Assembly: GCA_930971385.1 (NCBI GenBank)
Contig: CAKNGB010000001.1
Coordinates: 131,670 to 195,669, forward strand
Reading direction: 5' to 3'
DNA from: an uncultured Clostridia bacterium
GTDB lineage: Bacteria; Bacillota; Clostridia; Christensenellales; UBA1242
Length of the DNA stretch: 64,000 nt
The notes beneath the pieces are model-generated. The model saw only the letters and a program-made list of their open reading frames with translations, had not been told where the DNA came from and searched no databases. Every line of letters begins with the position of its first letter. Within the stretch, counting starts at the first letter, position 1. Positions 9,329 to 19,392 of this stretch are shown piece by piece. The position numbers were made by a program, and so were the translations under genes.

Positions 9329-10507
9329 ATGGAAAATCAAGATTTAAATCCAACATCGGTGGTAAAAATCAGAGTGCTTGGCGTTGGCGGAGGCGGAAAC
9401 AACGCGGTTAATCGTATGATTGACGCAAATGTGACCTCTGCTGAGTTTGTTGCAATCAACACTGATAAGCAGGCTCTTCTCATTTCAAAAGCGGATAAGA
9501 GATTGCAAATCGGCGAAAGATTGACTGGCGGAAAGGGTGCAGGCGCCATTCCTGAAATCGGAAGAAAGGCAGCAGAAGAGAGCAAATCTTCTTTAACAGA
9601 AGTTTTGAAAGGTGCTGACCTTGTGTTTATCACTGCTGGTATGGGCGGTGGAACAGGCACGGGTGCTGCTCCAGTTATTGCACAAATCGCTAAAGAACTT
9701 GGAATTTTAACTGTGGCAATCGTCACAAAACCTTTTGCATTTGAAAACAGAACAAGAATGGCGAATGCTGAAAAAGGTATTGAGGAATTAAGAAAATATG
9801 TTGACACCATTGTGATTATTCCTAATGAAAGACTCACCACAATTTTGCCAGAGAAGATAACTTTGGTGGAAGCGTTCCGCTATGCTGATGATGTTTTGAG
9901 GCAGGGTATTCAAGGAATTTCCGACCTCATCGTTTATCCTGGCATGATTAACCTTGATTTTGCAGATATTCAAACCGTCATGAAAAATCGTGGACTTGCT
10001 CACATGGGTATCGGTCGCGGTAAGGGCGAGAATAAAACCTTGGAGGCTGTTCGTCAGGCTGTGGCTTCTCCACTTATTGAAACCACAATCGAGGGTGCAA
10101 CAGGAGTTGTTTTGAACATCAAAGGCGGAAGCGACATCACATTGCGTGAAGTGACTGAGGCTGCCAACATGGTTAAAGAGGTTATTGACCCAAGTTGCAA
10201 TTTAATATTCGGCTCCAGCATAGATCCAGATATGCACGACGAAGTGGAAATCACAATCATCGCAACGGGATTTAAGAGCCAACAAGAAAAACAAGAAGAG
10301 GAAGAGCAAGAAGAGGCTCACGAGGAAGAGGAAGAAGAAAAAGAAGAAAACGAATTTAAAGGCTTCAATCCTTTTGGCTACACCGCACAGCCAGGAAAAG
10401 ACAATGTTAAACTTGAACAAAACAATCAGTCTTCACGCGTGGATGTAAATCCAAGTTCCTCCATTCCACCTTGGATTGAGAAAATAAGAAATAGAGGCAA
10501 AAAGTAA
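9329..10507 (+). CDS. ftsZ: Cell division protein FtsZ
   Basis: [34 protein letters not shown] tubulin signature; C-terminal [14 protein letters not shown] after a Glu-rich linker. Confidence 0.98.
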   Translation: MENQDLNPTSVVKIRVLGVGGGGNNAVNRMIDANVTSAEFVAINTDKQALLISKADKRLQIGERLTGGKGAGAIPEIGRKAAEESKSSLTEVLKGADLVFITAGMGGGTGTGAAPVIAQIAKELGILTVAIVTKPFAFENRTRMANAEKGIEELRKYVDTIVIIPNERLTTILPEKITLVEAFRYADDVLRQGIQGISDLIVYPGMINLDFADIQTVMKNRGLAHMGIGRGKGENKTLEAVRQAVASPLIETTIEGATGVVLNIKGGSDITLREVTEAANMVKEVIDPSCNLIFGSSIDPDMHDEVEITIIATGFKSQQEKQEEEEQEEAHEEEEEEKEENEFKGFNPFGYTAQPGKDNVKLEQNNQSSRVDVNPSSSIPPWIEKIRNRGKK

Positions 10508-10661
10508 GAAAAATAATATAAAATTAAGAGGGCATTAGCCTTCTTTTTTTTAATGTTATTAATTTGTTTAGACAAAAAGAGTGGAAATTGTCCACTTTTT
10601 TATATTTTTTTCTTAAAAAGTTTGCGTATAAATTTAATAAAATATGGGAAAGGAGGAAGAT

Positions 10662-11453
10662 TTGGAAATTGTTGTTGAATATGTTCTTCTGCAAAATTTG
10701 TTTATCGACCTTTTCATTTTTAAAACCACGGAAAAGATTTTAAAAATCAAGGGAAGATTTTTCTTTCTTATTTCCCTTTTTGCCTCAATTTTTGCGATCA
10801 TCTTTCCTCTCTTTCATGTTTCTGGCGTATGGTCGATTGTGCTTAAAGCGTTTTTTGGCATTCTTTTATGCACGCTTGCTTTTAAATTTAAAAAGTTTTC
10901 CTCTTTTTTAAAAATCTATATCGTTTTTATGTTTGTGACATTCCTATATGGCGGAGTGGCAACATTTTTTGTGCAAAGTGTGGGGCAAATTCACACGCTT
11001 ATCATGCTTGGCATAATTTTTGTGGCATATTTAATTATGCAATTCGCTGTTAAGTTTGTGAACAAGCGCAAAAATGTGGAAAATTGTTGCACAGAGGTCA
11101 TTTTAAAAAACGGCGAAAAGGAATTTAACTGCAAGGGCTTTCTTGACACTGGAAATCTTCTTGTTGACCCGCTGACACAAAGACCAATTTGCATAATTGG
11201 CTGGAAACTTTTTTCGCATTTAGAAACTGGTGTTGACCTTGAAGATGTGCTAAGAAAAAATGTGGATAAACTGCCACTTGCGCACTATGTGATGTTGGAC
11301 ACGGTTGGCAGGAAAAGCAAAGTTTTGGCGTTTGAAATCGACAAACTTAAAGCGCACGGTAAGGAAGTGGAAAAGCCAATCTTAGCGCTTTGCTTTAAAA
11401 ATTTTCCTAATTATGAAATCATTTTGCACAGTAGTTTTGGGGAGGGAGTATGA
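10662..11453 (+). CDS. spoIIGA: Sporulation sigma-E processing peptidase (probable TTG start at 10662; ATG alternative at 10644)
   Basis: MEIVVEYVLLQNLFIDLFI N-terminal membrane region, aspartic protease motif FLDTGNLLVDPLTQRPI; directly upstream of sigE. AAGGAGGA SD sits inside the longer ORF. Confidence 0.9.
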   Translation: MEIVVEYVLLQNLFIDLFIFKTTEKILKIKGRFFFLISLFASIFAIIFPLFHVSGVWSIVLKAFFGILLCTLAFKFKKFSSFLKIYIVFMFVTFLYGGVATFFVQSVGQIHTLIMLGIIFVAYLIMQFAVKFVNKRKNVENCCTEVILKNGEKEFNCKGFLDTGNLLVDPLTQRPICIIGWKLFSHLETGVDLEDVLRKNVDKLPLAHYVMLDTVGRKSKVLAFEIDKLKAHGKEVEKPILALCFKNFPNYEIILHSSFGEGV

Positions 11454-12178
11454 AATTAATAGATAAAATCAAAATACTTATCTACAAAATGTTGAATAAA
11501 GAGGTGTGGAGCGAGGCGGAAAACTTTGTGTTTTATGTGTGCGGAAGAGAGGCGCTTCCTCAGCCTCTTTCCAGTGAGGAGGAACAACTGCTTTTGGAGG
11601 AAGCACAAAACGGAAGCAAAGTGGCACGCGATCGCCTTATTGAACACAACATCAGGCTTGTGGTTTACATTGCTAAGAAATTCGAGTCCAGTGGGCTTGA
11701 CCTTGAAGACCTGATTTCCATTGGTGCGATTGGACTTATTAAAGCGGTTAAAACTTACAGCCTTGACAAGAACATTAAACTTGCCACTTATGCCAGCCGT
11801 TGCATTGAAAATGAAATTCTTATGCAACTTAGGAAGAACACGCGAATTAAAAATGAAGTGAGCCTTGATGAACCGCTATCCTCCGACGGCGATGGAAATG
11901 AACTTCTTCTTGCCGACATTATTCCTGTGGACGAGGACACAGTTTCCAAAGGCGTGGAAATGGGGTCTGATAGGCAAATACTTTTCAGCGTGTTAAAAAA
12001 ATTGGATGTCAGAGAACAGCAAATCATGATTTATCGTTTTGGCTTAAACGGGCAGGAAGAAAAGACGCAAAAAGAGGTGGCAGACATGATGGGAATAAGC
12101 CAAAGTTATATCTCGCGTATTGAAAAGAAAATTTTAAGCAAGTTGAAACGAAAATTAGAGAAGACGGATATTTTGTGA
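11450..12178 (+). CDS. sigE: RNA polymerase sporulation sigma factor sigma-E
   Basis: Sigma-70 regions (LIEHNIRLVVYIAKKFESSGLDLEDLISIGAIGLIKAVKTYSLDKNIKLATYASRCIENEILMQLR); pro-sequence-like N-terminus; neighbour of spoIIGA. Confidence 0.95.
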   Translation: MKLIDKIKILIYKMLNKEVWSEAENFVFYVCGREALPQPLSSEEEQLLLEEAQNGSKVARDRLIEHNIRLVVYIAKKFESSGLDLEDLISIGAIGLIKAVKTYSLDKNIKLATYASRCIENEILMQLRKNTRIKNEVSLDEPLSSDGDGNELLLADIIPVDEDTVSKGVEMGSDRQILFSVLKKLDVREQQIMIYRFGLNGQEEKTQKEVADMMGISQSYISRIEKKILSKLKRKLEKTDIL

Positions 12179-12338
12179 CAGTTTGGAAAAAATAAATTTA
12201 ATCGAAATTACGAAAAATGAGAAAAGTGCATTTTAAACGCAAAAAATCAAAAAAAATACGCGAAATTTCGCTATTTTTGCCGATTATAAATATTTTTGCA
12301 TAATCTTCTTTAAAATAGACAAAGATATTGTCTATTAA

Positions 12339-12346
12339 GGGGGGGG
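12339..12346 (+). promoter_or_regulatory. G8 homopolymer overlapping the Shine-Dalgarno of sigG
   Basis: attaaGGGGGGGGagatATGgca read directly. Confidence 0.85.
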
Positions 12347-12350
12347 AGAT

Positions 12351-13124
12351 ATGGCAAACAGAGTTTTTATCTCAGGAGTCAACACATCAAGCCTTCCTAA
12401 ACTTAAAAATGCAGAGATAGCCGAACTTATGAAAAAGGTTAAACAAGGAGATGAATTTGCACGCGACCAATTTGTTGTGGCGAATTTACGCCTTGTTTTA
12501 AGCGTTGTTCAAAGGTTTTCCAGTCACAGCGACAAAGCGGACGATATGTTTCAAGTGGGGTGTGTTGGACTTTTGAAAGCGATTGACAATTTTGACGAAA
12601 CTTTGAATGTGAAATTCTCCACATATGCCGTTCCTATGATTATTGGCGAGATAAGAAGATACTTGCGTGACAACAACTCTGTGCGTGTCAGCCGTTCCAT
12701 TCGTGATGTGGCTTATAAGTCGCTGAAAGTGAAAGAAGAAATAATTAAGAAGTTTAATCGCGAGCCAACGCTTGACGAGATTGCAAACATTTTGGAAATA
12801 CCTGTCAGTGAGGTCACATTTGCGCTGGATGCCATCAGTGAAACAATCTCACTTTCCGAACCTGTTTACAACGACGGCAACGACACCATTAGAATTATGG
12901 ACCAAATTGCCAGCGTGAAAGATGACGACGATAATTTGGTGGAAAAAATGACCTTGAATGATGCCATAAAAAACTTGACGGAACGCGAAAAAGAAATACT
13001 GCTTATGCGATACTATGTTGGCAAAACCCAAATGGAAGTAAGCGAGGAAGTTGGCATAAGTCAAGCCCAAGTTTCGCGCTTAGAAAAAACTGCACTTAAA
13101 ACATTAAAAAAGTTTTTTGAGTAA
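12351..13124 (+). CDS. sigG: RNA polymerase sporulation sigma factor sigma-G
   Basis: VFISGVNTSSLPKL N-terminal signature plus sigma-70 regions; position after sigE. Confidence 0.93.
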   Translation: MANRVFISGVNTSSLPKLKNAEIAELMKKVKQGDEFARDQFVVANLRLVLSVVQRFSSHSDKADDMFQVGCVGLLKAIDNFDETLNVKFSTYAVPMIIGEIRRYLRDNNSVRVSRSIRDVAYKSLKVKEEIIKKFNREPTLDEIANILEIPVSEVTFALDAISETISLSEPVYNDGNDTIRIMDQIASVKDDDDNLVEKMTLNDAIKNLTEREKEILLMRYYVGKTQMEVSEEVGISQAQVSRLEKTALKTLKKFFE

Positions 13125-13172
13125 AAATTTCATATTTTTTTAATAAAAATGCAAAAATTTAGCGATTTTTAA

Positions 13173-13406
13173 CTATTTTTTTGCATTTTTTCTTATTAAA
13201 TCGTTTAAATTTATGTTTGCTTCTTCATCTAAAATTTCCACTTTGGATAGATATTTCATGTCAATTTCAAAAGGTTCTTCATTGTAAATTTTTTCCGCTG
13301 TTTTCATACTTATTCCCCAAAAATAAGTTAAGTTGCGTAGTTTAATTTTATTGTTTTTTAAATATTCTTTTATTGCTTCTTGTTTAAATCTAAATTCCAG
13401 TTTCAT
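13173..13406 (-). CDS. Small helix-turn-helix-like protein, possible regulator
   Basis: 77 aa, KNNKIKLRNLTYFWGISMKTAEKIYNEE looks HTH-like; AGAGGT Shine-Dalgarno upstream. Confidence 0.55.
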   Translation of the reverse strand: MKLEFRFKQEAIKEYLKNNKIKLRNLTYFWGISMKTAEKIYNEEPFEIDMKYLSKVEILDEEANINLNDLIRKNAKK

Positions 13407-13507
13407 TTTTTTACCTCTTTTTAAATATATTGATATAGAAATTTTTATATCGCTATAATAATAACATTTTAATAATTAAATGTGTTCAAATATCAATATA
13501 ATGATAT

Positions 13508-13531
13508 TAATATATTGATATCAATATATTA
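13508..13531. promoter_or_regulatory. 24-bp perfect palindrome, candidate operator
   Basis: TAATATATTGATATCAATATATTA; further partial copies (ATATTGATAT/ATATCAATAT) at about 13425..13437 and 13490..13510. Confidence 0.5.
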
Positions 13532-13687
13532 GTAAAAGTGAGGCGAGTTAAGTTATAAGTATAAAAGTAAGTTTTTCAAAGTTTCGGCGGACTACCTCTT
13601 AGGGCTTGTTGAATAAACTTGTTTTTTAAATTTGCTGAAAAAGTAAAATTCTGTCATTATTTGACATAATACGACATAAATTACCAC

Positions 13688-13981
13688 ATGGAAACTTCAT
13701 TTTTGGAACTGAGATGTAAGGAAGTGGTCAATGTGGTGGACGGGCGCAGGCTTGGGCATATTGTTGACATTTGTTTCAATTTGCAAACGGGGTGTTTGCT
13801 TGGCATTGTCGTCCCTGGCGAAAAAAGTTTTTGGAATGTTTTTAAAAGCGGTATGGAACTTTTCATTCCAATTTCGCAAATTGTGAAAGTGGGCGAGGAT
13901 GCAATTTTGGTGGAGATTTTCACGACCTCAAATAATCAAACCACTTCATACATTATGGGTGGCAAGAAAAAAGATAAATAA
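13688..13981 (+). CDS. YlmC/YmxH-family PRC-barrel-like sporulation protein
   Basis: ELRCKEVVNVVDGRRLGHIVDICFNLQTGCLLGIVVPGE. Confidence 0.8.
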   Translation: METSFLELRCKEVVNVVDGRRLGHIVDICFNLQTGCLLGIVVPGEKSFWNVFKSGMELFIPISQIVKVGEDAILVEIFTTSNNQTTSYIMGGKKKDK

Positions 13982-14020
13982 GTTTTTGATACTTATTTTT
14001 TATAAATATTTAAAAAGAAA

Positions 14021-14058
14021 AATCGCTTTAAGGAAGTTCCCTTTCCAGCGATTTTTTT
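14021..14058 (+). terminator. Rho-independent terminator
   Basis: AAAAATCGCT ... AGCGATTTTTTT. Confidence 0.65.
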
Positions 14059-14216
14059 CTATAATTATTTTTTTCTGCGTTTGTCCTATATAGACCATTT
14101 TGAAGGCGATAGTTTCCTTTTATGTTTGGATTTTTCTCGACCTTTTCAACTTTCATATTGATTTTATCAAAATAGTCATTAAATAAAACATCTTTTTCGT
14201 TTTTCATATTTTTTCC

Positions 14217-14660
14217 TTACATTTCAGTTATGAGTTTAATAAAGTTTGTGACATCCTTAAATTGACGATAAACAGAAGCAAAACGAACATAGGCAATTTC
14301 GTCCACCTTTTTCAATCTTTCCATAATCATTTCGCCAATTTGGCTGGACTTGATTTCTTGAACAAGGGAATTTTGAATGGTCTTTTCAATGTCTTCTGCC
14401 ATAGCGTCGATTTGAGCCATGCTGACTGGTCGTTTCTCGCACGCTTTAATCATTCCGCATTTGATTTTTTCAATATTGAAAGGTTGGCGAGAACCGTCTT
14501 TTTTAATAACCAAAATTGGCACTGTTTCCACCGTTTCGTATGTAGTAAAACGCTTTCCGCAGTTAAGGCACTCACGGCGTCTGCGAATGGAATTGGTTTC
14601 CTCGGTGCTTCTTGAGTCTAACACCTTGCTTGCTTCACTTCCACAATATATACATTTCAT
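14217..14660 (-). CDS. nrdR: Transcriptional repressor NrdR
   Basis: [42 protein letters not shown]. Confidence 0.97.
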   Translation of the reverse strand: MKCIYCGSEASKVLDSRSTEETNSIRRRRECLNCGKRFTTYETVETVPILVIKKDGSRQPFNIEKIKCGMIKACEKRPVSMAQIDAMAEDIEKTIQNSLVQEIKSSQIGEMIMERLKKVDEIAYVRFASVYRQFKDVTNFIKLITEM

Positions 14661-14782
14661 AATTTTCTCCTTCTTTTCTTATGATAGCACAAAATGTTGG
14701 GTTAAAGCAACCTTTTAAGCACAATATTTTCTTTTTTCGCAAAGTTTTCATAAACAAAAATGTTAAACCATAAATTTTTTAT

Positions 14783-15004
14783 ATGATGAGTTTGTGTGAC
14801 GGAAAAGTGAATAAAACCTATCGCGTTGTGGGCGTGAACGGGCAGGGCAAGGAAACAAGGCGCCTTTTGGAACTTGGCATAATTGCTGGGCAACCGATTA
14901 AAATTTTGAATAAATCTTCGCTTAAAAAGGTCTATTTGGTGGAGATTAGAGGCTATCTTCTCAGCGTTAAGGCGTCGATACTAAAACTGGTGCAGGTGGC
15001 GTGA
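14783..15004 (+). CDS. feoA: Ferrous iron transport protein A
   Basis: RLLELGIIAGQPIKILNKSSLKKVYLVEIRGYLLSVKASIL; overlaps feoB. Confidence 0.88.
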   Translation: MMSLCDGKVNKTYRVVGVNGQGKETRRLLELGIIAGQPIKILNKSSLKKVYLVEIRGYLLSVKASILKLVQVA

Positions 15005-17082
15005 TGGAAGAAATCTTGTTGGTGGGAAATCCAAACTCTGGCAAAACAACACTCTTTAACAGTTTAACAAAATCGGACGAGCACGTTGGCAACTGGCACG
15101 GTGTGACGGTGGAAGAGAAGAAAAAAGTTAAAAAGATTGACGGCGAAAACTTTTTGATTGTGGACACGCCCGGCATATATTCTCTTGCGCCTCTTTCGTT
15201 TGAAGAAGAAGTTTCCATTAAGATTATTGAAAGTGGAAAGTATAGAAAAATCATCAATCTATGCGACCAAAACAACTTACAACGCAATTTATATCTCACG
15301 CTTTGCCTTTTGGAAGAGGGGCGAGATGTGGTTTTGGTGGTTAACGAAATTGACAGGAAGTTGAAGTTTAAAGTTGACAAGAAAAAACTATCTTCAGTTT
15401 TAGGCATTCCAGTTTTTGAAGTGAATAGCCATATGGAAACAAAGGAACTTGAGAAAGAAATGCTAAAAACTGGAAAAGTGAAAGTTAATTTGCCATATTT
15501 AAACAAAATCGACTTTTCTTCAATTAGTGCATTTTTTAATGACAAACTTTTTTGCATAAAAGCGTTTGAGCGAAACGAAACTTTTTTCAAACTTAAGGGT
15601 TTTAGCGAAGAAAAAATCAAAGAAATTTTTGATAAAGTGCCAAACAACAGCATGGAAATTTTGGCGAAAGCAAGGTATGAATTTCTTGACAGTGTGATTG
15701 AGTCCTCAGCAAAAGAGAATACTTTTGTTTATGGGAAAAGCAAGTTGGATAAGATTTTACTTAATAAATATTTTGCTTTTCCTTGTTTTCTTCTGATTTT
15801 GGCAGGCATATTTTATCTAACTTTTTTCTCTGTTGGCGCACTCTTATCCGACGGGCTTAGCGCGCTGTTAACTCTTATTAGCGAGCCAATTTTAAACTTT
15901 ATTCATAGTGCTACCCGCGAAAGTTTCATTTATTATCTTTTTGCCGATGCCATCTTTGGCGGAGTTAGCACGGTGCTTTCCTTTTTGCCTCAAGTTGTGC
16001 TTTTGTTCTTCTTTTTAAGCGTTTTGGAAGATAGCGGATATTTAAGCCGTGTGGCATTTCTGTTTGAGGATATTTTAAGTAAGGTTGGACTTTCTGGAAA
16101 AAGCGTTTACACTCTTCTTATGGGTTTTGGTTGCTCCACTTCTGCCATAATGACGGCGCGCAACATGGACAACAAAAACAGTAAAATTAAAACCGCTCTC
16201 ATTTGCCCATATATGAGTTGTTCGGCAAAAATTCCTATCTACACCGTGGTGGGCGGTGCGTTTTTTGGCGCAAGCAACATCTTTGTTATCATGGGTCTTT
16301 ATCTTCTTGGCGTGGTTGTGGCAATTTTGATTTCTAAAATTTTGGATAAAACGATTTTGAAAAGCACAAATCAAACTTTCATTTTGGAATTTCCTCCATA
16401 CAGACGAACCTCATTTAAGCGCGTGGGCAAAATTTTGTGGAAAAACAGCAAGTCGTTTTTGATTAAAGTTGGCTCAATCATGATTGCCATGAATGTGATT
16501 GTTTTCATCCTTTCCTCTTTCACTTTTACCTTTCAGTTCGTGCGCGACGGAGAGGGGAGTATTTTGCAAACAATTGGAAAATTTTTAGCACCGATTTTTG
16601 CGCCTCTCGGTTTTAACAACTGGGCGATTGTTTCGGCGCTTCTTGCTGGGCTTGTGGCAAAAGAAGTTGTGGTTTCATCCATTGCCATGTTTAACGGCGT
16701 GGATGCAAGCGCTTTGAGGCTGGTTTCGGAGTCCATTCTTTTGCCAACCAGTGTGGTGTATTTTTCCAGTCACGCTTCCGTTCTATCCTTCCTTGTTTTT
16801 TGCTTGCTTTACACACCTTGCCTTGCTTCCATGAGCATGATGAGTGAAGAGATTGGTAAAAAGTGGACGCTTATTGGAATTGGAATTGAATTAATATCCG
16901 CGTATATCATAAGTTTCATAGTTTACAACCTTGCCTTTGCTGTGGAGATTTTCGGCTTGCTTGCGATATTGGCAATTTTAGGTCTTGTTATAATTCTTTT
17001 TGCAATCATATTTGTTGTGAAATTTGTGAAAACTAAAAAATGCACAAAAGACTGTTTAAATTGCCGAAAAAACTGCAAATAA
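15004..17082 (+). CDS. feoB: Ferrous iron transport protein B
   Basis: GNPNSGKTTLFNSLT G1, VGNWHGVTVEEK, DTPGIYSL, NxxD-type motif; Gate/FeoB membrane domains; Cys-rich C-terminal tail KKCTKDCLNCRKNCK. Confidence 0.96.
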   Translation: MEEILLVGNPNSGKTTLFNSLTKSDEHVGNWHGVTVEEKKKVKKIDGENFLIVDTPGIYSLAPLSFEEEVSIKIIESGKYRKIINLCDQNNLQRNLYLTLCLLEEGRDVVLVVNEIDRKLKFKVDKKKLSSVLGIPVFEVNSHMETKELEKEMLKTGKVKVNLPYLNKIDFSSISAFFNDKLFCIKAFERNETFFKLKGFSEEKIKEIFDKVPNNSMEILAKARYEFLDSVIESSAKENTFVYGKSKLDKILLNKYFAFPCFLLILAGIFYLTFFSVGALLSDGLSALLTLISEPILNFIHSATRESFIYYLFADAIFGGVSTVLSFLPQVVLLFFFLSVLEDSGYLSRVAFLFEDILSKVGLSGKSVYTLLMGFGCSTSAIMTARNMDNKNSKIKTALICPYMSCSAKIPIYTVVGGAFFGASNIFVIMGLYLLGVVVAILISKILDKTILKSTNQTFILEFPPYRRTSFKRVGKILWKNSKSFLIKVGSIMIAMNVIVFILSSFTFTFQFVRDGEGSILQTIGKFLAPIFAPLGFNNWAIVSALLAGLVAKEVVVSSIAMFNGVDASALRLVSESILLPTSVVYFSSHASVLSFLVFCLLYTPCLASMSMMSEEIGKKWTLIGIGIELISAYIISFIVYNLAFAVEIFGLLAILAILGLVIILFAIIFVVKFVKTKKCTKDCLNCRKNCK

Positions 17083-17225
17083 TTAAAATTGAATTTGATA
17101 ATTTTTTAATATTAATTAAAAATTTTTAACTAATTCGAATATAAATCATTTCCTTAAAAAATTTTAAGTATATTATTTTTGAAAAACAATTTACTTATTT
17201 TTCTTAATGTGATATATTAATATAT

Positions 17226-18530
17226 ATGAAACCGATTGTTGCAGTCGTTGGGCGAGCAAATGTGGGAAAGTCCACATTTTTTAATAAGATTTGTGGAAAG
17301 AGAATTTCCATTGTGGACGATGTTGCGGGCGTCACTCGCGACAGAATTTATGCTGACGCTGAATGGTGTGGGCAAAAATTCACGCTTGTTGACACTGGTG
17401 GTGTGGAATTTAAAACTGATGATATTTTTCAGGACGAAATTAAAGAACAAGTGGAACTTGCACTTGACAGCGCCACTGTGATTGTGTTTTTGGTGGACGG
17501 CAAAACGGGCATCACACTCACTGATATGCAGGTTGCCAAAATGCTTAGAAAGAAGAATTTGCCAATCGTTTTGGTGGTTAATAAACTCGACAATTTCGAC
17601 CTAACAAACCTCTATGATTTTTACAGTCTAGGGCTCGGCGACCCAATGCCTATTTCTTGCACACAAGGCAGGGGAATTGGAGATGTGCTTGATAAAATTG
17701 TTTCCTATTTTCCAAAGGATAGAGAGCATGAGGAGGTGGACGGCATAAAAATCACGCTTGTTGGTAAGCCAAATGTTGGGAAGTCCTCGTTAATTAACCG
17801 ACTTTTAGGAAAAAAACGAGTGGTGGTTAGCGATGTTGAGGGTACAACAAGAGATTCTGTCACCATTCCCTTTAAGTGCAATAAAAAAGACTACTATCTT
17901 GTTGACACGGCGGGCCTAAGAAGGCAAAGAGGTGTGGAAAAGGAAAGCGTGGAGGGCTACTCGGTGCTTAGAAGTATGTCTGCAATTTCCGAAAGCGATG
18001 TTGTGCTTGTTGTGTTTGACGCCTCGAAAGATATTTCCGAGCAAGATGTTAGAATTGCGGGATATGTTCATGAAGAGGGGAAGCCTTCCGTGATTGTTGT
18101 GAACAAGTGGGATTTAAAAACGATGGATAAAGGCAAATTCGAGAATAATCTTAAGGAAAAACTTGCCTTTATGTCCTACTTCAAAGTTTGCTATGTTTCT
18201 GCGCTTACTGGCAAAGGCATGAGCGAAATTATGGAAAATGTGGACGCGGTTTATGAGAACGCTTCAAGAAGAATTACCACTGGTGTTTTGAACGACATAT
18301 TGCAAGACGCTATTTTGAACTTTGAACCGCCAGCCAAGAACGGTCAAAAGGCAAAAATTATGTATGCCACCGAGGTCAGCACAAATCCGCCAAAGTTTGT
18401 GTTTTTCTGCAAAATGCCAGAACTTATCAACTTTTCATATTCAAGATATTTGGAAAACAGATTAAGAGAAAAATTAGATTTTTCTGGAACGCCTATTCAG
18501 TTGGTGTTCAAGGGTAAGGAGGAAGAATGA
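17226..18530 (+). CDS. der: GTPase Der (EngA)
   Basis: Two GTPase domains (GRANVGKSTFFNKI and GKPNVGKSSLINRLLG) plus KH-like C-terminus. Confidence 0.98.
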   Translation: MKPIVAVVGRANVGKSTFFNKICGKRISIVDDVAGVTRDRIYADAEWCGQKFTLVDTGGVEFKTDDIFQDEIKEQVELALDSATVIVFLVDGKTGITLTDMQVAKMLRKKNLPIVLVVNKLDNFDLTNLYDFYSLGLGDPMPISCTQGRGIGDVLDKIVSYFPKDREHEEVDGIKITLVGKPNVGKSSLINRLLGKKRVVVSDVEGTTRDSVTIPFKCNKKDYYLVDTAGLRRQRGVEKESVEGYSVLRSMSAISESDVVLVVFDASKDISEQDVRIAGYVHEEGKPSVIVVNKWDLKTMDKGKFENNLKEKLAFMSYFKVCYVSALTGKGMSEIMENVDAVYENASRRITTGVLNDILQDAILNFEPPAKNGQKAKIMYATEVSTNPPKFVFFCKMPELINFSYSRYLENRLREKLDFSGTPIQLVFKGKEEE

Positions 18531-19330
18531 GTGTCTATATTGCACTTGTAATCGCATTTGTTGTTTCCTATTTAATTGGGAACATCAATTTTGCTCGCAT
18601 TTTTTCTTGGGCTTTTGCCAAAAAAGATATAACAACCGTGGGAAGTAAAAACCCGGGAACTATGAATATGCTTCGCACGCGTGGGTTTGGCGAGGCAATT
18701 TTAACGCTTGTTATGGAAGCGATTAAATGTGGCGTGCCAGCACTTGTTTCCTATTATCTTATTGGGCATTTCTACACTGGTTATGCAGATTTAGCATTTT
18801 TCATTGCAGGTTTTGCTGCCATTGTTGGCCATTGCTTTCCAGTTTTTTATAAGTTTAAAGGTGGAAAAGGCGTGGCTTGCACCTTTGGGCTTTTCACTTT
18901 TCATCCAATTTTTTGGTGGATGTCGCTCATCGGTTTTGTGATTTGCTTTCTGTTGTTGCTGTTTGTGGTAAAATTTGGCTCGGTTGTTTCGCTTATTTAT
19001 GTGACTGGAATGTCGGTGGTCGCAACCGTGTTGTTTTCGACCTCATATCATCCATTTTTGATTGCTCTTCTTGTGATCATTTGGCTTAATGTGATAATGA
19101 TTTACGCTCTTCATCACGCAAACCTACATCGCCTATTTACTGGCAAGGAAAATAAGGTCGACCTTATGAGCAAGTTAAAGAAAAAGAAAAAAAGCGATCA
19201 GAACTTAGAGGATAACGACGAGGAAAACCAAAATAACGACAGCGTGGAAGAAAAAGTGGAAAACACAAATCAAATTGAAGAAAGGACAGATGAAAATTTG
19301 AAAAACGATAACAATAAAGACGCAAATTAA
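18527..19330 (+). CDS. plsY: Glycerol-3-phosphate acyltransferase PlsY with charged C-terminal tail
   Basis: GSKNPGTMNMLRTRG, GHCFPVFYKFKGGKGVACTFG motifs. Confidence 0.95.
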   Translation: MSVYIALVIAFVVSYLIGNINFARIFSWAFAKKDITTVGSKNPGTMNMLRTRGFGEAILTLVMEAIKCGVPALVSYYLIGHFYTGYADLAFFIAGFAAIVGHCFPVFYKFKGGKGVACTFGLFTFHPIFWWMSLIGFVICFLLLLFVVKFGSVVSLIYVTGMSVVATVLFSTSYHPFLIALLVIIWLNVIMIYALHHANLHRLFTGKENKVDLMSKLKKKKKSDQNLEDNDEENQNNDSVEEKVENTNQIEERTDENLKNDNNKDAN

Positions 19331-19392
19331 ATGCGTTTTTTTGTTCTATAAAAATCTCCTCTTTCATATTATATGGTAAGCATGGAGGTTAT

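Noticed and set aside
10250-10440. Glu-rich FtsZ linker as a novel fusion domain
   Set aside because: FtsZ linkers are naturally variable and disordered; the conserved C-terminal peptide is retained.
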